Part shown: in pieces, positions 11,599-21,320 of the stretch
Position numbering within the stretch: the stretch's first letter is position 1
Layout of the letters: the number at the start of each line of letters is the position of its first letter
Source of the DNA: Ralstonia pickettii
Lineage (GTDB): Bacteria > Pseudomonadota > Gammaproteobacteria > Burkholderiales > Burkholderiaceae
Length of the DNA stretch: 64,000 nucleotides
Assembly: GCF_030582395.1 (NCBI RefSeq)
Contig: NZ_CP104381.1
Coordinates: 434,001 to 498,000 of the forward strand
Direction of reading: 5' to 3'
Notes under the pieces: generated by a model
What the model was told of the DNA's origin: nothing
Seen by the model: only the letters and a program-made list of their open reading frames with translations
The model's database searches: none
Program-made: the position numbers and the translations under genes

Positions 11599-12177
11599 TC
11601 AAGGGGCGCGCGTGGGCGTGCCCTGGGGCACGGGAGATAGCAGCGCACGCGCAAACGCACGCAGGTCCTCGTGAATCTGGGTGCCTGGGGGAAGGTTGCC
11701 GGCATCGCGGGTCTTGATGCCCTTGCCGGTCAATACGAGGTGGGGCACGGCACCGACTTCTACACCGGCTTGCAAGTCGCGCAGCGAATCTCCCACGACC
11801 GGCACGCCGGTCAGGTCCATGTCGAAGCGGCGTGCGATCTCGCGCAGCATGCCGGCCTTGGGCTTGCGGCACTCGCAGGCATCGGCGGCGGTGTGCGGGC
11901 AGAAGAAGACGGCATCGACGCGCCCGCCGGAGGTGGCAAGCGCCTTGTACATCTTCTCGTGCATGGCGTTGAGCGCAGCGGCCTCGAACAGGCCGCGCCC
12001 GATACCCGACTGGTTGGTTGCCACCACCACCTGGTAGCCGGCCTGGTTCAGCTCGGCAATGGCTTCCAGGCTGCCGTCGAGCGCGATCCACTCGTCAGGC
12101 GACTTGATGAACTGGTCGCTGTCGCGGTTGATAACGCCATCGCGGTCGAGAATCACCAGTTTGGGAACGTGGGGCAT
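11599..12177 (-). CDS. gmhB: D-glycero-beta-D-manno-heptose-1,7-bisphosphate 7-phosphatase GmhB
   Basis: 192-residue HAD phosphatase. The nucleophile motif is ILDRDGVINRDS; VVATNQSGIGRG is motif II; the Cys/His zinc loop CPHTAADACECRKPKAGM is characteristic of GmhB; VVGDSLRDLQAG is motif IV. It removes the C7 phosphate in ADP-heptose synthesis for the LPS inner core. It sits between glyS and plsC in the same leftward group. Confidence 0.94.
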   Translation of the reverse strand: MPHVPKLVILDRDGVINRDSDQFIKSPDEWIALDGSLEAIAELNQAGYQVVVATNQSGIGRGLFEAAALNAMHEKMYKALATSGGRVDAVFFCPHTAADACECRKPKAGMLREIARRFDMDLTGVPVVGDSLRDLQAGVEVGAVPHLVLTGKGIKTRDAGNLPPGTQIHEDLRAFARALLSPVPQGTPTRAP

Positions 12178-12208
12178 GGTGGGCTCCGAACGGTGCTTGG
12201 GGTGCCGA

Positions 12209-14302
12209 TCAGGCGGCCAGCTTGGAGATGTCCGCGACGCGGTTCATCAGTCCGTGCAGTTCAGCCAGCAACGCCAGGCGGTTATCGCGCAGCGCGGTGT
12301 CGTCGGCCATCACCATCACGCCGTCAAAGAAGGTGTCGACCGCTTCGCGCAGGCCGGCCAGCGTCTTGAGCGCAGTGGTGAAATCGCCGCGTGCGAAGGC
12401 GTCGTGCACCTGCGGCTCCGCTGCAACCACGGATTGATGCAGCGCGCGCTCGGCGTCTTCCTTGAGCAGCGGCGGCTGCACGGCACCAATGGCCACGTCC
12501 GTCTTCTTCAGGATGTTGGTGATGCGCTTGTTGGCGGCCGCCAGCGCTGCGGCCTGCGGCAGGGCAGCAAAGGCGCGCACGGCTTCCAGGCGCGCGACGA
12601 TGTCGTCCAGGCGCTGCGGGCGCTGGCTCACCACGGCTTCGACCTCGTTGGTGCTGTAGCCCTTGTCCTTCAGGTAGCCGCGCAGGCGGTCGTAGAGGAA
12701 GTCAGAGATGGCGGCGAGGTCCGGTTTGACGGCGGCGATGCCGTCGAAGCCGGCGGCGGCAATCTGCAGCGCATCGTCGATCGTGAGCGCGAGCGGCTTC
12801 TCGATCAGCATGCGCAGGATGCCCAGCGCGTGGCGGCGCAGCGCGAACGGATCTTTCTCGCCCGTGGGTTGCAGGCCGATGCCCCAGATGCCGACCAGCG
12901 TTTCGAGCTTGTCGGCCAGCGCCACCACGGTACCGGTGGCGGTGCTGGGCAGCGCATCGCCGGCAAAGCGCGGTTGGTAGTGTTCGGAGCAGGCCAGCGC
13001 CACATCGTCGGGTTCGCCGTCATGACGTGCATAGTACGTGCCCATCGTGCCTTGCAGCTCGGGGAACTCGCCCACCATGTCGGTCAGCAGATCGGCCTTG
13101 GCCAGCAGCGCGCCGCGCGAAGCGTGCGCCACATCCGCGCCAAGCTTCTCAGCCAGTTGGCCGGCGATGGCCTGCAGGCGCGACACGCGTTCAAGTTGCG
13201 TGCCGATCTTGTTGTGATAGACCACGCGCGAGAGCAGCGGCACGCGATCGGCCAGCGGCTTCTTCTTGTCCTGCTCGAAGAAGAAGCGCGCGTCGGCCAG
13301 GCGCGGGCGGACCACGCGCTCATTGCCTTGAATGATGGCCTCGGGTGTATCCGTGGCGATGTTCGAGACGATCAAGAAGCGGTTGCGCAGATGGCCCTGC
13401 GCGTCGGTCAGCGCAAAGTACTTCTGGTTGGTCTGCATGGTCAGGATCAGACACTCCTGCGGCACGGCGAGGAACGCTTCCTCGAAATGGCAGGGGTAGA
13501 CCACGGGCCATTCGACCAACGCGTTCACCTCATCGAGCAGCGCTTCGGGCATAACGACCGTATCGGCGCCGGCGGTCTTGAGCAGTTCGGCGCGGATGGC
13601 CTCCTTGCGCTTGCCATAGCCGGCGATGACCTTGCCTTGCGACTCCAGCGTGCTCGCATACGACGCGGCGTCCTGGATGACGATTTCGCCAGCCGACAGG
13701 AAACGGTGGCCCAGCGTCACGTTGCCCGATTGCAGGCCGAACGCGCTGACGGGGATGACCTCGCTGTCGAGCAGCGCAATCAGCTTGTGGGCGGGGCGCA
13801 CGAACTGGACGTTCTCGCCATTCGGGCGCTGATACGTCATCACCTTCGGGATCGGAAGGTTGGCGACGGTTTGCGACAGTGCAGTCTGCAGGCCGTCAGC
13901 CAGCACGGCGCCGCGTGCGGTGTAGCGATAAAACAGCGCTTCGGCCTTGCCGTCGGGCGCGCGTTCCAGCGATTCGGGGGCGATGGCCTCCACGCCCACG
14001 GTCTTGGCCAGTGCGGCCAGCTTCTTGACCAGCGGCGCTGCGGGCTTGCCCTCGGCATCGAAGGCGATGGTCACAGGCAGCACCTTCTCGCGCAACTCGC
14101 GATCGGGCGCAGTGCGGCGCACGCCGGTGATCGATGCGGCCAGGCGGCGCGGCGTGGCAAATCCTTCCACGGCGGCGCCCTCTTCGAGCAGGCCTTGCGC
14201 CGACAGACCGTCAAACAGGCCGCGTGCAAACGCCTCGCCCAGGCGGGCCAGCGCCTTGGGCGGCAGTTCTTCGGTCAGCAGTTCGATCAGGAGGGTGGAC
14301 AT
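12209..14302 (-). CDS. glyS: Glycyl-tRNA synthetase beta subunit
   Basis: 697 residues, normal for GlyS. N-terminus is the typical [22 protein letters not shown], and the C-terminal anticodon-binding DALR-like region follows. With GlyQ it forms the alpha2beta2 glycyl-tRNA synthetase of most bacteria. Unusually, an unrelated exported-protein gene stands between glyQ and glyS here. Confidence 0.97.
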   Translation of the reverse strand: MSTLLIELLTEELPPKALARLGEAFARGLFDGLSAQGLLEEGAAVEGFATPRRLAASITGVRRTAPDRELREKVLPVTIAFDAEGKPAAPLVKKLAALAKTVGVEAIAPESLERAPDGKAEALFYRYTARGAVLADGLQTALSQTVANLPIPKVMTYQRPNGENVQFVRPAHKLIALLDSEVIPVSAFGLQSGNVTLGHRFLSAGEIVIQDAASYASTLESQGKVIAGYGKRKEAIRAELLKTAGADTVVMPEALLDEVNALVEWPVVYPCHFEEAFLAVPQECLILTMQTNQKYFALTDAQGHLRNRFLIVSNIATDTPEAIIQGNERVVRPRLADARFFFEQDKKKPLADRVPLLSRVVYHNKIGTQLERVSRLQAIAGQLAEKLGADVAHASRGALLAKADLLTDMVGEFPELQGTMGTYYARHDGEPDDVALACSEHYQPRFAGDALPSTATGTVVALADKLETLVGIWGIGLQPTGEKDPFALRRHALGILRMLIEKPLALTIDDALQIAAAGFDGIAAVKPDLAAISDFLYDRLRGYLKDKGYSTNEVEAVVSQRPQRLDDIVARLEAVRAFAALPQAAALAAANKRITNILKKTDVAIGAVQPPLLKEDAERALHQSVVAAEPQVHDAFARGDFTTALKTLAGLREAVDTFFDGVMVMADDTALRDNRLALLAELHGLMNRVADISKLAA

Positions 14303-14388
14303 AGCGTTTGAATCGGTGACGTCGTTGTTCTGCGCCGCAGGGTGCTCAGATCAGGTGCGGCGATACGTTGTGTGGTTCGGTTCGGTGA

Positions 14389-15048
14389 TCAGCAGGGCGA
14401 GCCGGGAACGGGCTCCACGCCCGAAAGCAGCCACACGCCGTTCTGCTGCTGGAATTGCAATTGTGTGCCGGCGCACTGACCCGGCGGCGGAGGCGGTGCA
14501 ATCGGCGCAGGGGTGGTGCCGGGCGCGGCCGCATCGCGGCGCAGGAAGCGGGCCGACAGCAAGCCCCGTCGCGCGTCGTAACGCACTTCTTGCAGCGTGC
14601 CGGACACGTTGAATTCCAGGCGGCTCGGCAATTGCGCCGCCGAGCGGAACACGCGCGCGCGGCGCTGTGCCTTGGCGCCGGTGCCTTGCCATTCCACCCA
14701 TGTCAGTGGGAAGCGCAGGGCCGTCCCGTAGGTGCGCAACGGCACGCGATGCCAGCCGAGGTCACGCGCGCCGGACAGGTCGCACGCCATCGTGCGCACC
14801 AGGCTCGTCCATTGGTCGAGCGACGGCGGAGGCGGCGTCCAGGCCGTGCTCAGCGCTTGCTGCAGCGGCTTGGAATCGGACACGCAAAGCTGCGTCAGGG
14901 TGCTGGGCACGACGAAAACCTTCTCTGTCGATGCCGCCTTGGACGTGCGATGCCGTGCCGCTTGCGCCACGCTCGCCGGTAGCGCCAGCGCGGCGATGGA
15001 CGCTGCCGTCAGCAGCGCCAGGCCACGCCGTGCTCGGTTGACCGTCAT
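14389..15048 (-). CDS. Exported protein of unknown function between glyQ and glyS
   Basis: 219 residues from the ATG at 15048, which overlaps the glyQ stop (ATGA). A signal peptide is clear: basic MTVNRARRG, a hydrophobic core [16 protein letters not shown] and a cleavage site near VAQA. The mature part has four cysteines (LCVSD, MACDLSG, GQCAGT and the final C), a [22 protein letters not shown] region and a proline patch before a C-terminal [11 protein letters not shown] do not recognise a family. Translational coupling to glyQ suggests co-expression with the synthetase. Confidence 0.72.
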   Translation of the reverse strand: MTVNRARRGLALLTAASIAALALPASVAQAARHRTSKAASTEKVFVVPSTLTQLCVSDSKPLQQALSTAWTPPPPSLDQWTSLVRTMACDLSGARDLGWHRVPLRTYGTALRFPLTWVEWQGTGAKAQRRARVFRSAAQLPSRLEFNVSGTLQEVRYDARRGLLSARFLRRDAAAPGTTPAPIAPPPPPGQCAGTQLQFQQQNGVWLLSGVEPVPGSPC

Positions 15049-16031
15049 GCGGCCTCCGTCGTCTTGGCGGCGGCAGCGGCTGTGCCGCACATCGGGAAGC
15101 CGAGGCGTTCGCGCGAGTCGTAGTAAGCCTGCGCGACCAGACGCGACAGGTTGCGGATGCGGCCGATGTAAGCCGCGCGTTCCGTCACCGAAATTGCACC
15201 GCGCGCATCCAGCAGGTTGAAGGTGTGGCCGGCCTTGAGCACCTGCTCGTAGGCCGGCAGGGCCAGTTGCACGACAGGTGCGTCGCCCTCAGCCGTGGCG
15301 TCGCCTTCTGCGCGCACGCCCATCAGGCGCTTCGCTTCGGCTTCGTGCTCGGCAAAGCGGCGGAACAGAACGGTCGTGTCTGCCTGCTCGAAGTTGTAGG
15401 TCGATTGCTCGACTTCGTTCTGGTGATAGACGTCGCCGTAGGTCAGGCGGCGTTTCACGGGGCCGTTCGGGCCCGGCTCTTCCCACTCTGTCCAGACCAG
15501 GTCGTAGATGTTCTCGACCTGCTGGAGGTACATCGCCAGACGCTCGATGCCGTAGGTGATCTCACCGGTCACGGGTTTGCAGTCCAGCCCGCCGACCTGC
15601 TGGAAGTACGTGAATTGCGTGACTTCCATGCCGTTGAGCCAGACCTCCCAGCCCAGGCCCCAGGCGCCAAGCGTGGGGTTTTCCCAGTCGTCTTCCACAA
15701 AGCGGACGTCGTTCTGCTTCAGGTCCAGGCCCAGTGCTTCCAGCGAACCGAGATACAGGTCGAGGATGTTTTCCGGCGCGGGCTTCAACACCACCTGATA
15801 TTGGTAGTAATGCTGCAGGCGGTTCGGATTCTCGCCGTAGCGGCCGTCCTTGGGCCGGCGCGACGGTTGCACATAGGCGGCACGCCACGGCTCCGGGCCG
15901 ATCGCGCGCAGGAAAGTGTGCACGTGCGACGTGCCGGCGCCGACTTCGAGATCGATCGGCTGCAGCAGGGCGCAGCCCTGGGCGTCCCAGTACGACTGCA
16001 GCTTGAGGATGAGTTGCTGGAAGGTGAGCAT
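15045..16031 (-). CDS. glyQ: Glycyl-tRNA synthetase alpha subunit
   Basis: 328 residues. Begins [20 protein letters not shown], the standard GlyQ N-terminus, with class II synthetase motifs [19 protein letters not shown] and later [19 protein letters not shown]. The ATG at 16031 was chosen over a longer upstream frame because homologues start there and the upstream part is not conserved-looking. Confidence 0.97.
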   Translation of the reverse strand: MLTFQQLILKLQSYWDAQGCALLQPIDLEVGAGTSHVHTFLRAIGPEPWRAAYVQPSRRPKDGRYGENPNRLQHYYQYQVVLKPAPENILDLYLGSLEALGLDLKQNDVRFVEDDWENPTLGAWGLGWEVWLNGMEVTQFTYFQQVGGLDCKPVTGEITYGIERLAMYLQQVENIYDLVWTEWEEPGPNGPVKRRLTYGDVYHQNEVEQSTYNFEQADTTVLFRRFAEHEAEAKRLMGVRAEGDATAEGDAPVVQLALPAYEQVLKAGHTFNLLDARGAISVTERAAYIGRIRNLSRLVAQAYYDSRERLGFPMCGTAAAAAKTTEAA

Positions 16032-16137
16032 GGTGGTACCCGTTGGTCCGCCGGAACGATGCGTTGCGCGGCGCGACGGTGGAATGCAGCGGCGGGCACG
16101 AGAAGCGCCTGGCTCCCTGCCCGCCGTAAAACGTTGA

Positions 16138-16143
16138 ATTTTA
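16138..16143 (-). promoter_or_regulatory. Candidate -10 box (TAAAAT) upstream of glyQ
   Basis: Reading leftward, GCTAAAATTC lies about 107-112 bases before the glyQ start in the glyQ-lnt gap. GNTAAAAT-type -10 boxes are common for sigma-70 promoters in this group. No convincing -35 is seen. Confidence 0.35.
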
Positions 16144-16200
16144 GCGTTTTTTGTCAGCGACTCCGGAAAGTGGCTCGAAAGCCCTCCGGAGGCTGAACCA

Positions 16201-17769
16201 TCAATCTGCCGATGCCCGACGGCGGCGCACGAATGCCGCCAGCAGAACCAGCGCGCCAAGGCCCAGCGCGGGCCCGTTGCCGGCCCGTACGAATGGCGTG
16301 AGGCCTTGCGTGCCTTGCACGTCAGCCTGCAGCGTGCCCAGCGTGAACACCGGCAGGCGCGCCTGAACGCTGCCGTCCGGCCGCACCACGGCGGTCGCGC
16401 CCGTGTTGGTGGCGCGCAGCATCGGACGGCCCGTTTCAAGCGCCCGCATGCGCGAGATCTGCAGATGCTGGTCCAGCGCGATCGTGTCGCCAAACCATGC
16501 AAGGTTCGTCACGTTGGCGAGCATCGTGGCCGGCTGGTCTGCGTGCCGAAGCGAGGCGGCAATTTCCTCGCCAAACAAATCCTCGTAGCAGATGTTGGGT
16601 GCGACGCGCTGGTCGGCCACCGCCATGGACGGCTGCACGGGCAGCCCGCGCCGGAAATCGCCCAGCGGCATGTTCATCATGTTGACGAACCAGTGGAAAC
16701 CGAGGGGGATGAACTCGCCAAAGGGCACGAGGTGGTGCTTGTTGTAGCGGTACACGCCCTGGAATTGCGGGCCGATGCCGAACACGCTGTTGGTGTAATC
16801 GACGCGGGAGTCCTCGCTGGCGGCGCCGAACAGCACGCTGGAGCCGGTGGTATCCACATAGGTGCGGAGGGCCAGCGCGATCTCCTGCGGCATCTCCTGA
16901 ATCATGATCGGGAAAGCCGTCTCGGGTGTGACCACGAGTTGTGCGGGCTTCTCGGTGACCATCTTGGTGTACAGCTCCAGCGAGCGCTCGATGCCGGTCT
17001 GCTGGAATTTCACGTCCTGCGGCACATTGCCCTGCAACAGACGCACGGAGATCGGCTTGCCCACCGGCTGTGTCCATGCAACGCCGTGCAGCGGCCAGCC
17101 GGCCGCCACCACGAGCGCTCCCGCAATGCCAGCCAGCCAGTGCAGGCGGCGCTCGGCTGCGACGCACAGCAGACCGGCCAGCACGGCGGCAATCAGCACG
17201 ATGCCGTAGACGCCGACCAGCGGCGCGTAGCCGGCCAACGGGCCATCGGTGTGTGCGTAGCCGCCGTTGATCCATGGAAAGCCGGTCCACACGGTGCCGC
17301 GCAGCCATTCAGTGACGGCCCATGCCGCACCAAATACCAGCGCCGATGCAGCACCGGACCACCGCCCGCGTCGTGTCAGCCACTGCCATGCCCACACCGC
17401 CAGCGCCGGATGCAGCGCCAGATAGCCGGCAAACAGCAGCACGGCCAGCGCCGCCATCCAGGCCGGCATGTCGCCGTAGACGTGCATGCTGATATAGAGC
17501 CACCAGACACCCGACAGGAACCAGCCGAGCCCAAAGCCATAGCCAATCCACGCCGCATCACGCAAGCGTGGCGCGCGCTGCACGAGCGCGGCCAAGCCCG
17601 TCAGGGAGAGTATCTGCAGCCACCACCAGTGGTTCGGCGCGAACGACAGCGTATGCATGACGCCAAGCAGCGCTGCCAGCGGCATCGCAAAACGCAACCG
17701 CGCGAGCGGCACAGCTTGTGCGTCCTGCCGACGCGACGGTGCGGCAGGGGAAGAGAACTGAGCGGGCAC
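16201..17769 (-). CDS. lnt: Apolipoprotein N-acyltransferase Lnt
   Basis: About 522 residues from a GTG at 17769, seven bases after the corC stop; the ATG at 17685 is an alternative. Several N-terminal membrane helices precede a nitrilase-type periplasmic domain with the catalytic triad Glu in VVTPETAFP, Lys in [14 protein letters not shown] and Cys in [10 protein letters not shown]. Lnt adds the third acyl chain to the N-terminal cysteine of lipoproteins. A last helix precedes the basic C-terminus. corC-lnt adjacency is conserved widely. Confidence 0.93.
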   Translation of the reverse strand: MPAQFSSPAAPSRRQDAQAVPLARLRFAMPLAALLGVMHTLSFAPNHWWWLQILSLTGLAALVQRAPRLRDAAWIGYGFGLGWFLSGVWWLYISMHVYGDMPAWMAALAVLLFAGYLALHPALAVWAWQWLTRRGRWSGAASALVFGAAWAVTEWLRGTVWTGFPWINGGYAHTDGPLAGYAPLVGVYGIVLIAAVLAGLLCVAAERRLHWLAGIAGALVVAAGWPLHGVAWTQPVGKPISVRLLQGNVPQDVKFQQTGIERSLELYTKMVTEKPAQLVVTPETAFPIMIQEMPQEIALALRTYVDTTGSSVLFGAASEDSRVDYTNSVFGIGPQFQGVYRYNKHHLVPFGEFIPLGFHWFVNMMNMPLGDFRRGLPVQPSMAVADQRVAPNICYEDLFGEEIAASLRHADQPATMLANVTNLAWFGDTIALDQHLQISRMRALETGRPMLRATNTGATAVVRPDGSVQARLPVFTLGTLQADVQGTQGLTPFVRAGNGPALGLGALVLLAAFVRRRRASAD

Positions 17770-17776
17770 GGAAGGA

Positions 17777-18670
17777 TCAGGCGGGATGAGAACCAGAAGT
17801 GTCGGCCGTGGCACTGCCGCCGGCCGGCGTGGTGAGGCGGCGCACAAGCAGCACCTGCACCTGGCGCGCATCGGCGCGCAACACGTCGAATTGCAGCGTG
17901 CCCATGACGATCTTTTCGCCCCGGTGCGGCACGCGGCCCAGGTGGTTGGACAGCAGCCCGCCCACGGTATCGACGTCTTCGTCGGAGAAATGCGTGCCGA
18001 AGGCTTCGTTGAACTGGCTGATTTCGGTCAGCCCGCGCACGCGCATGTGGCCATCGGCGGTCGGCAGGATGTTGTCTTCTTCCTGATCGAAGTCGTATTC
18101 GTCTTCGATGTCGCCAACGATTTGCTCGAGCACATCTTCAATGGTGATGAGGCCTGCTACGCCGCCGTATTCATCGACGACGATGGCGATGTGGTTGCGG
18201 TTGACGCGGAAGTCACGCAGCAGCACGTTCAGACGCTTCGATTCCGGAATGAACACGGCCGGGCGCAGCATGTCGCGCACATCAAAGCCTTCGTCGGTGT
18301 AGAAGCGCAGCAGATCCTTGGCGAGCAGGATGCCGATGATGTTGTCGCGGCTGCCTTCGTAGACAGGGAAGCGCGAATGCGCGGCTTCCTGCACGAACGG
18401 GATGAATTCTGACGGCGCGTCGGCGATGTTCAGCGCATCCATCTGCGCGCGCGGGATCATGATGTCGCGCGCACACAGGTCTGAGACCTGGAACACCCCT
18501 TCGATCATCGACAGAGAGTCGGCGTCAATCAGGCTGCGCGCATGGGCGTCTTGGAGGATTTCGAGCAGCTCGGCCCGCGATTCGGGCTCGGGCGAGATGA
18601 GGTCGGTCAGGCGTTCCAGCAGCGAGCGGGGTTTGTCGGCTGGCTTCGGACTGGGATACGGATCATTCAT
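17777..18670 (-). CDS. corC: CorC/HlyC-type CBS-domain protein (YbeX)
   Basis: 297 residues from the ATG at 18670. A basic N-terminus (RSLLERLTDLISPEPESR) precedes a CBS pair (from about residue 60, VSDLCARDIMIPRAQMD, to IDIVVDEYGG-type second domain here reading IAIVVDEYGGVAGLITIEDVL), then a CorC_HlyC domain. YbeX/CorC proteins are linked to magnesium/cobalt efflux and ribosome maturation. It normally follows ybeY directly; here the His-repeat gene lies between them. Confidence 0.9.
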   Translation of the reverse strand: MNDPYPSPKPADKPRSLLERLTDLISPEPESRAELLEILQDAHARSLIDADSLSMIEGVFQVSDLCARDIMIPRAQMDALNIADAPSEFIPFVQEAAHSRFPVYEGSRDNIIGILLAKDLLRFYTDEGFDVRDMLRPAVFIPESKRLNVLLRDFRVNRNHIAIVVDEYGGVAGLITIEDVLEQIVGDIEDEYDFDQEEDNILPTADGHMRVRGLTEISQFNEAFGTHFSDEDVDTVGGLLSNHLGRVPHRGEKIVMGTLQFDVLRADARQVQVLLVRRLTTPAGGSATADTSGSHPA

Positions 18671-18832
18671 GGCGCGGTCGCGCGTCGTTAAACATCGGGC
18701 CAGCATACACCAAAAGCCCTGCCGTCCCGATGACGGGGGGTGGCCGCCCGGCCCCGAGAAGTGCGTCTTATTCCACTTCTGGAGGCCCGGTTCAGGCGCA
18801 TTCAGGCGGACGATCTGCCGACGCGGAAGCGG

Positions 18833-20122
18833 TCAGTCGTGCCCACCGTTGGTGCCGCGTTGGTGGCCATTGCCATGCGCGTTGCTGCCCTCGTCGTCTT
18901 GGTGACGGTCGTTCCGGCCCGGAACTCCATCGCCCTGACCGTGATGCTGCCTCTGTCCCCCAGAGTCGTCGCCCTCGCCGCCGCGGTCATGGTCTGCTCC
19001 GTGGTTGCCTTTACCCTGGCCCTCGCCGTCGTGATGACCGTTGCTGCCGTGGTGATCCTCACCGTCGTGGTGGCCGCGGTTGCCGTCGCCGCCGTGGTCG
19101 TGATCCCCACCGTGATGACCGTCGCCGCCATGGTCGTGATCCCCACCGTGATGACCGTCGCCGCCGTGGTCGTGGTCGCCACCGTGATGACCGTCGCCGC
19201 CATGGTCGTGGTCGCCACCGTGATGACCGTCGCCGCCGTGGTCGTGATCCCCACCGTGATGACCGTCGCCGCCATGGTCGTGATCCCCACCGTGATGACC
19301 GTCGCCGCCATGGTCGTGGTCCCCCTCATGATGGCCGCCGTGATCGTGATCGTGATCATGGTGGTGGCCGTGATGGTGACCGCCGTCGTGGCAGCTCCCG
19401 CACGGCGATGGGACGGGCGATGGGCTCGGCGTTGGTGTGGGTGTTGGAGCTGGTGTCGGCGTTGGACTCGGACTCGGCGATGGAGCTGGCGACGGACTGG
19501 GCCCGGGGCTCGGTGTGGGTGCCGGCGTGGGGCCAGGGCTGGGCGACGCACCGGGTGCAGGGGCTGGCGTCGGGCTGGGCTTGGACGGTGGCGCGTTGTT
19601 GCCGCTCGGGGGCGGTGCGTCGCTATTGCTGCTGGGCGGGGTTGCCGCCGGTGCCGGATCTGCGGGACGGGAATTGCTGTGATACCGCCCCAGCGTGCTC
19701 GCGCCGCCGTAGGCCGTCCAGCGTCCGGCGATTTCCTTGTCGACGCCGGCGAGCCAGTGGTCGCCCGTGGCCCCCACGCCCACCAGCGCCTTGCTGCTTG
19801 CAAAGTCGTAGCCGCCGCCAATGAGCGCCTGCACGCTGGTGCTGCCCACCACGGCCTGCACGCGGGGCCGGATGGTGCCTTGCGCGACCATCAGGTTCAC
19901 CTCGGCGCCAACCACGTTGTTGCTGTCGGAGATGTTGACCGTGCGGCAACCGACGACCGCGCCCGGATGCCAGGCGCCGTCGAACACGATGACGATGCCC
20001 GCGTAGCACGATTGCTTGTGATCAGCGTGCGCGATGCGGGGCGCGACCGCGAGCGCCGTGCCGACACCCACGCCAACCAGCAGCGTGGTCCACGGAATGC
20101 TGTCCATGAAGCGTTGACGCAT
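18833..20122 (-). CDS. Exported His/Asp/Gly-repeat protein with proline-rich linker, function unknown
   Basis: 429 residues from the ATG at 20122, which has GGAGGT six bases upstream. Regions in order: a signal peptide ending near AHA (residue 33); an N-terminal globular part (about 34-150) with two cysteines and a glycine-rich [21 protein letters not shown] segment; a Pro/Ser/Thr linker (about 153-240); CGSCHDGG; a His cluster; seven tandem copies of a 12-residue unit [12 protein letters not shown] (about 267-350); and a Gly/His/Asp/Gln tail. The repeats could bind Zn, Ni, Cu or Co, but that is inference. It interrupts the usual ybeY-corC-lnt order. I do not recognise a named family. Confidence 0.75.
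   Translation of the reverse strand: MRQRFMDSIPWTTLLVGVGVGTALAVAPRIAHADHKQSCYAGIVIVFDGAWHPGAVVGCRTVNISDSNNVVGAEVNLMVAQGTIRPRVQAVVGSTSVQALIGGGYDFASSKALVGVGATGDHWLAGVDKEIAGRWTAYGGASTLGRYHSNSRPADPAPAATPPSSNSDAPPPSGNNAPPSKPSPTPAPAPGASPSPGPTPAPTPSPGPSPSPAPSPSPSPTPTPAPTPTPTPSPSPVPSPCGSCHDGGHHHGHHHDHDHDHGGHHEGDHDHGGDGHHGGDHDHGGDGHHGGDHDHGGDGHHGGDHDHGGDGHHGGDHDHGGDGHHGGDHDHGGDGHHGGDHDHGGDGNRGHHDGEDHHGSNGHHDGEGQGKGNHGADHDRGGEGDDSGGQRQHHGQGDGVPGRNDRHQDDEGSNAHGNGHQRGTNGGHD
19083..19334. repeat. Seven tandem 36-bp repeats encoding a His/Asp/Gly unit
   Basis: Seven direct copies of a 36-base unit lie head to tail inside the His-repeat gene. Copies differ mainly by alternation of GTGG/ATGG and of GATCCCCACC/GGTCGCCACC, and these changes are mostly synonymous; the seventh copy diverges at its end. 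The near-identity fits expansion by slippage or unequal crossover, so copy number may vary between strains. Confidence 0.92.
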
Positions 20123-20495
20123 GATGACCTCCCCGGAGTGGCCTGACCCATCTGTGTGTGGGTTTGGCCGATGGCGCTCGTTTGCGCCGAGTTCGCTAAG
20201 CGCGCTCGCGTGGCGGCTTATGCGTGGAGGATAGAAATCGCTACGGCAAAACCCATGCGCCATACGGAGAGCGACGAGGGTGCCGGATGGCCGATGGCCT
20301 GTGCGACGCGTATGCGCGATTCGAACGGCGCGAGCATGCGCCGAATGGCGGAGGGAAACCTGTAGATCGTTGTCAGGACTGGCTTTGCGTTATTGCGGGT
20401 TGATTCATCGCTGAAACACCACGCTGCAAGAATGGAACATGCAAAAGCAAAACGCCGGCGCGAGGCCGGCGTTTGAACATCAGGGGCGTTGCGCT
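20123..20495. other. Intergenic region between ybeY and the His-repeat gene
   Basis: About 370 bases. It holds the GGAGGT ribosome site of the His-repeat gene at its left edge and the ybeY terminator hairpin at 20450-20474. The middle contains no convincing gene; a 69-codon rightward frame there has no ribosome site. A promoter for the His-repeat gene is expected here, but I see no clear -35/-10 pair. Confidence 0.6.
20450..20474 (-). terminator. Rho-independent terminator after ybeY
   Basis: Read leftward: AAACGCCGGC, a 5-base loop, GCCGGCGTTT, then a T-rich tract (TTGCTTTTGC). A 10-bp perfect stem about 20 bases after the ybeY stop. It would end the miaB-phoH-ybeY message before the His-repeat gene. 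Confidence 0.8.
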
Positions 20496-21308
20496 CTAGC
20501 GCTCTGCGTATGGATCGGCAAAACCGAGGTCGCGGAGGATCTCCGTTTCAATGCCTTCCATTTCCTTTGCATCCGCCGCGTCTTCGTGGTCGTAGCCCTG
20601 GGCGTGGAGCGCGCCGTGCACGATCAGGTGTGCGTAGTGCGCGAGCAGCGGCTTCTTTTGTTCCTTTGCCTCCTTTTCGACCACCGCACAGCACAGCACG
20701 ATGTCGGCCGACACCGGGTCTTCCGCGCTCTCGGCGTAAGAGAAGGTCAGCACATTGGTGGCGTAGTCCTTGCCGCGGTAGGTGCGGTTGAGCGTGCGAC
20801 CTTCTTCTTCGCCGACAAAGCGCACGTTGAGCTGCGCATCGGCAAACAGTGCCGGGGCGATCCATGCCTCGATGTCGCGTTCCTTCGGCAATGCCTTGCG
20901 AACGGCCGCCTTGAGTTCATCGCCGTACTGCACCGTCAGGTCGAGCGTGAGCATCTCGGCGCCGGCGGTGTCGTCGTCGAAGGCTTCTTCTGTGGAGTCT
21001 GCCAATTCAGCGGGTTGGGTTTCGATGCGCAACGTGATGCTGTCGTGGTGCTCCGGGCGCAGCGAAAGCATGGCGTGCATGTCGGCGTCGGCGTGCTCGG
21101 CAACGAGGGTGATCGCCCCATCGACGGTATTCGGCAGGCCCAGGATCAGGCTGCGGCCATCGGCGAACGCAATGCGCAGCGCGCTCGCATCCACCGTCTT
21201 CGGTTTGCCTTGGGCGTCGAACACGTCAACGCGCGGGCCGAGCGACTCCGCGGCCGCGGTCTGGGTCTTCTTGGTTTTTGCTTTGGTATCGGTTTTTGCT
21301 TTAGCCAC
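20496..21308 (-). CDS. ybeY: Endoribonuclease YbeY with an extra N-terminal domain
   Basis: 270 residues, about 110 more than usual. The C-terminal part (from about residue 119) is a normal YbeY core with the metal-binding motif [11 protein letters not shown] at 231-241 and [16 protein letters not shown] upstream. YbeY trims rRNA 3' ends and is a ribosome quality-control factor. The N-terminal extension begins with a Lys/Thr/Ala tail, then a compact segment (about 25-100). An internal ATG at 20954 would give a standard 152-residue YbeY, but the frame starts 12 bases after phoH, which favours the long form. Two products are possible. Confidence 0.88.
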   Translation of the reverse strand: MAKAKTDTKAKTKKTQTAAAESLGPRVDVFDAQGKPKTVDASALRIAFADGRSLILGLPNTVDGAITLVAEHADADMHAMLSLRPEHHDSITLRIETQPAELADSTEEAFDDDTAGAEMLTLDLTVQYGDELKAAVRKALPKERDIEAWIAPALFADAQLNVRFVGEEEGRTLNRTYRGKDYATNVLTFSYAESAEDPVSADIVLCCAVVEKEAKEQKKPLLAHYAHLIVHGALHAQGYDHEDAADAKEMEGIETEILRDLGFADPYAER

Positions 21309-21320
21309 GTTCAGGCGTCC

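Noticed and set aside
19083-19334. Possible CRISPR array
   Set aside because: The 36-bp units are contiguous without spacers and lie in frame within a gene.
18730-20146. Long rightward frames opposite the His-repeat gene
   Set aside because: They encode valine/threonine/methionine repeats that simply mirror the 36-bp units. The leftward frame has a signal peptide and a ribosome site.
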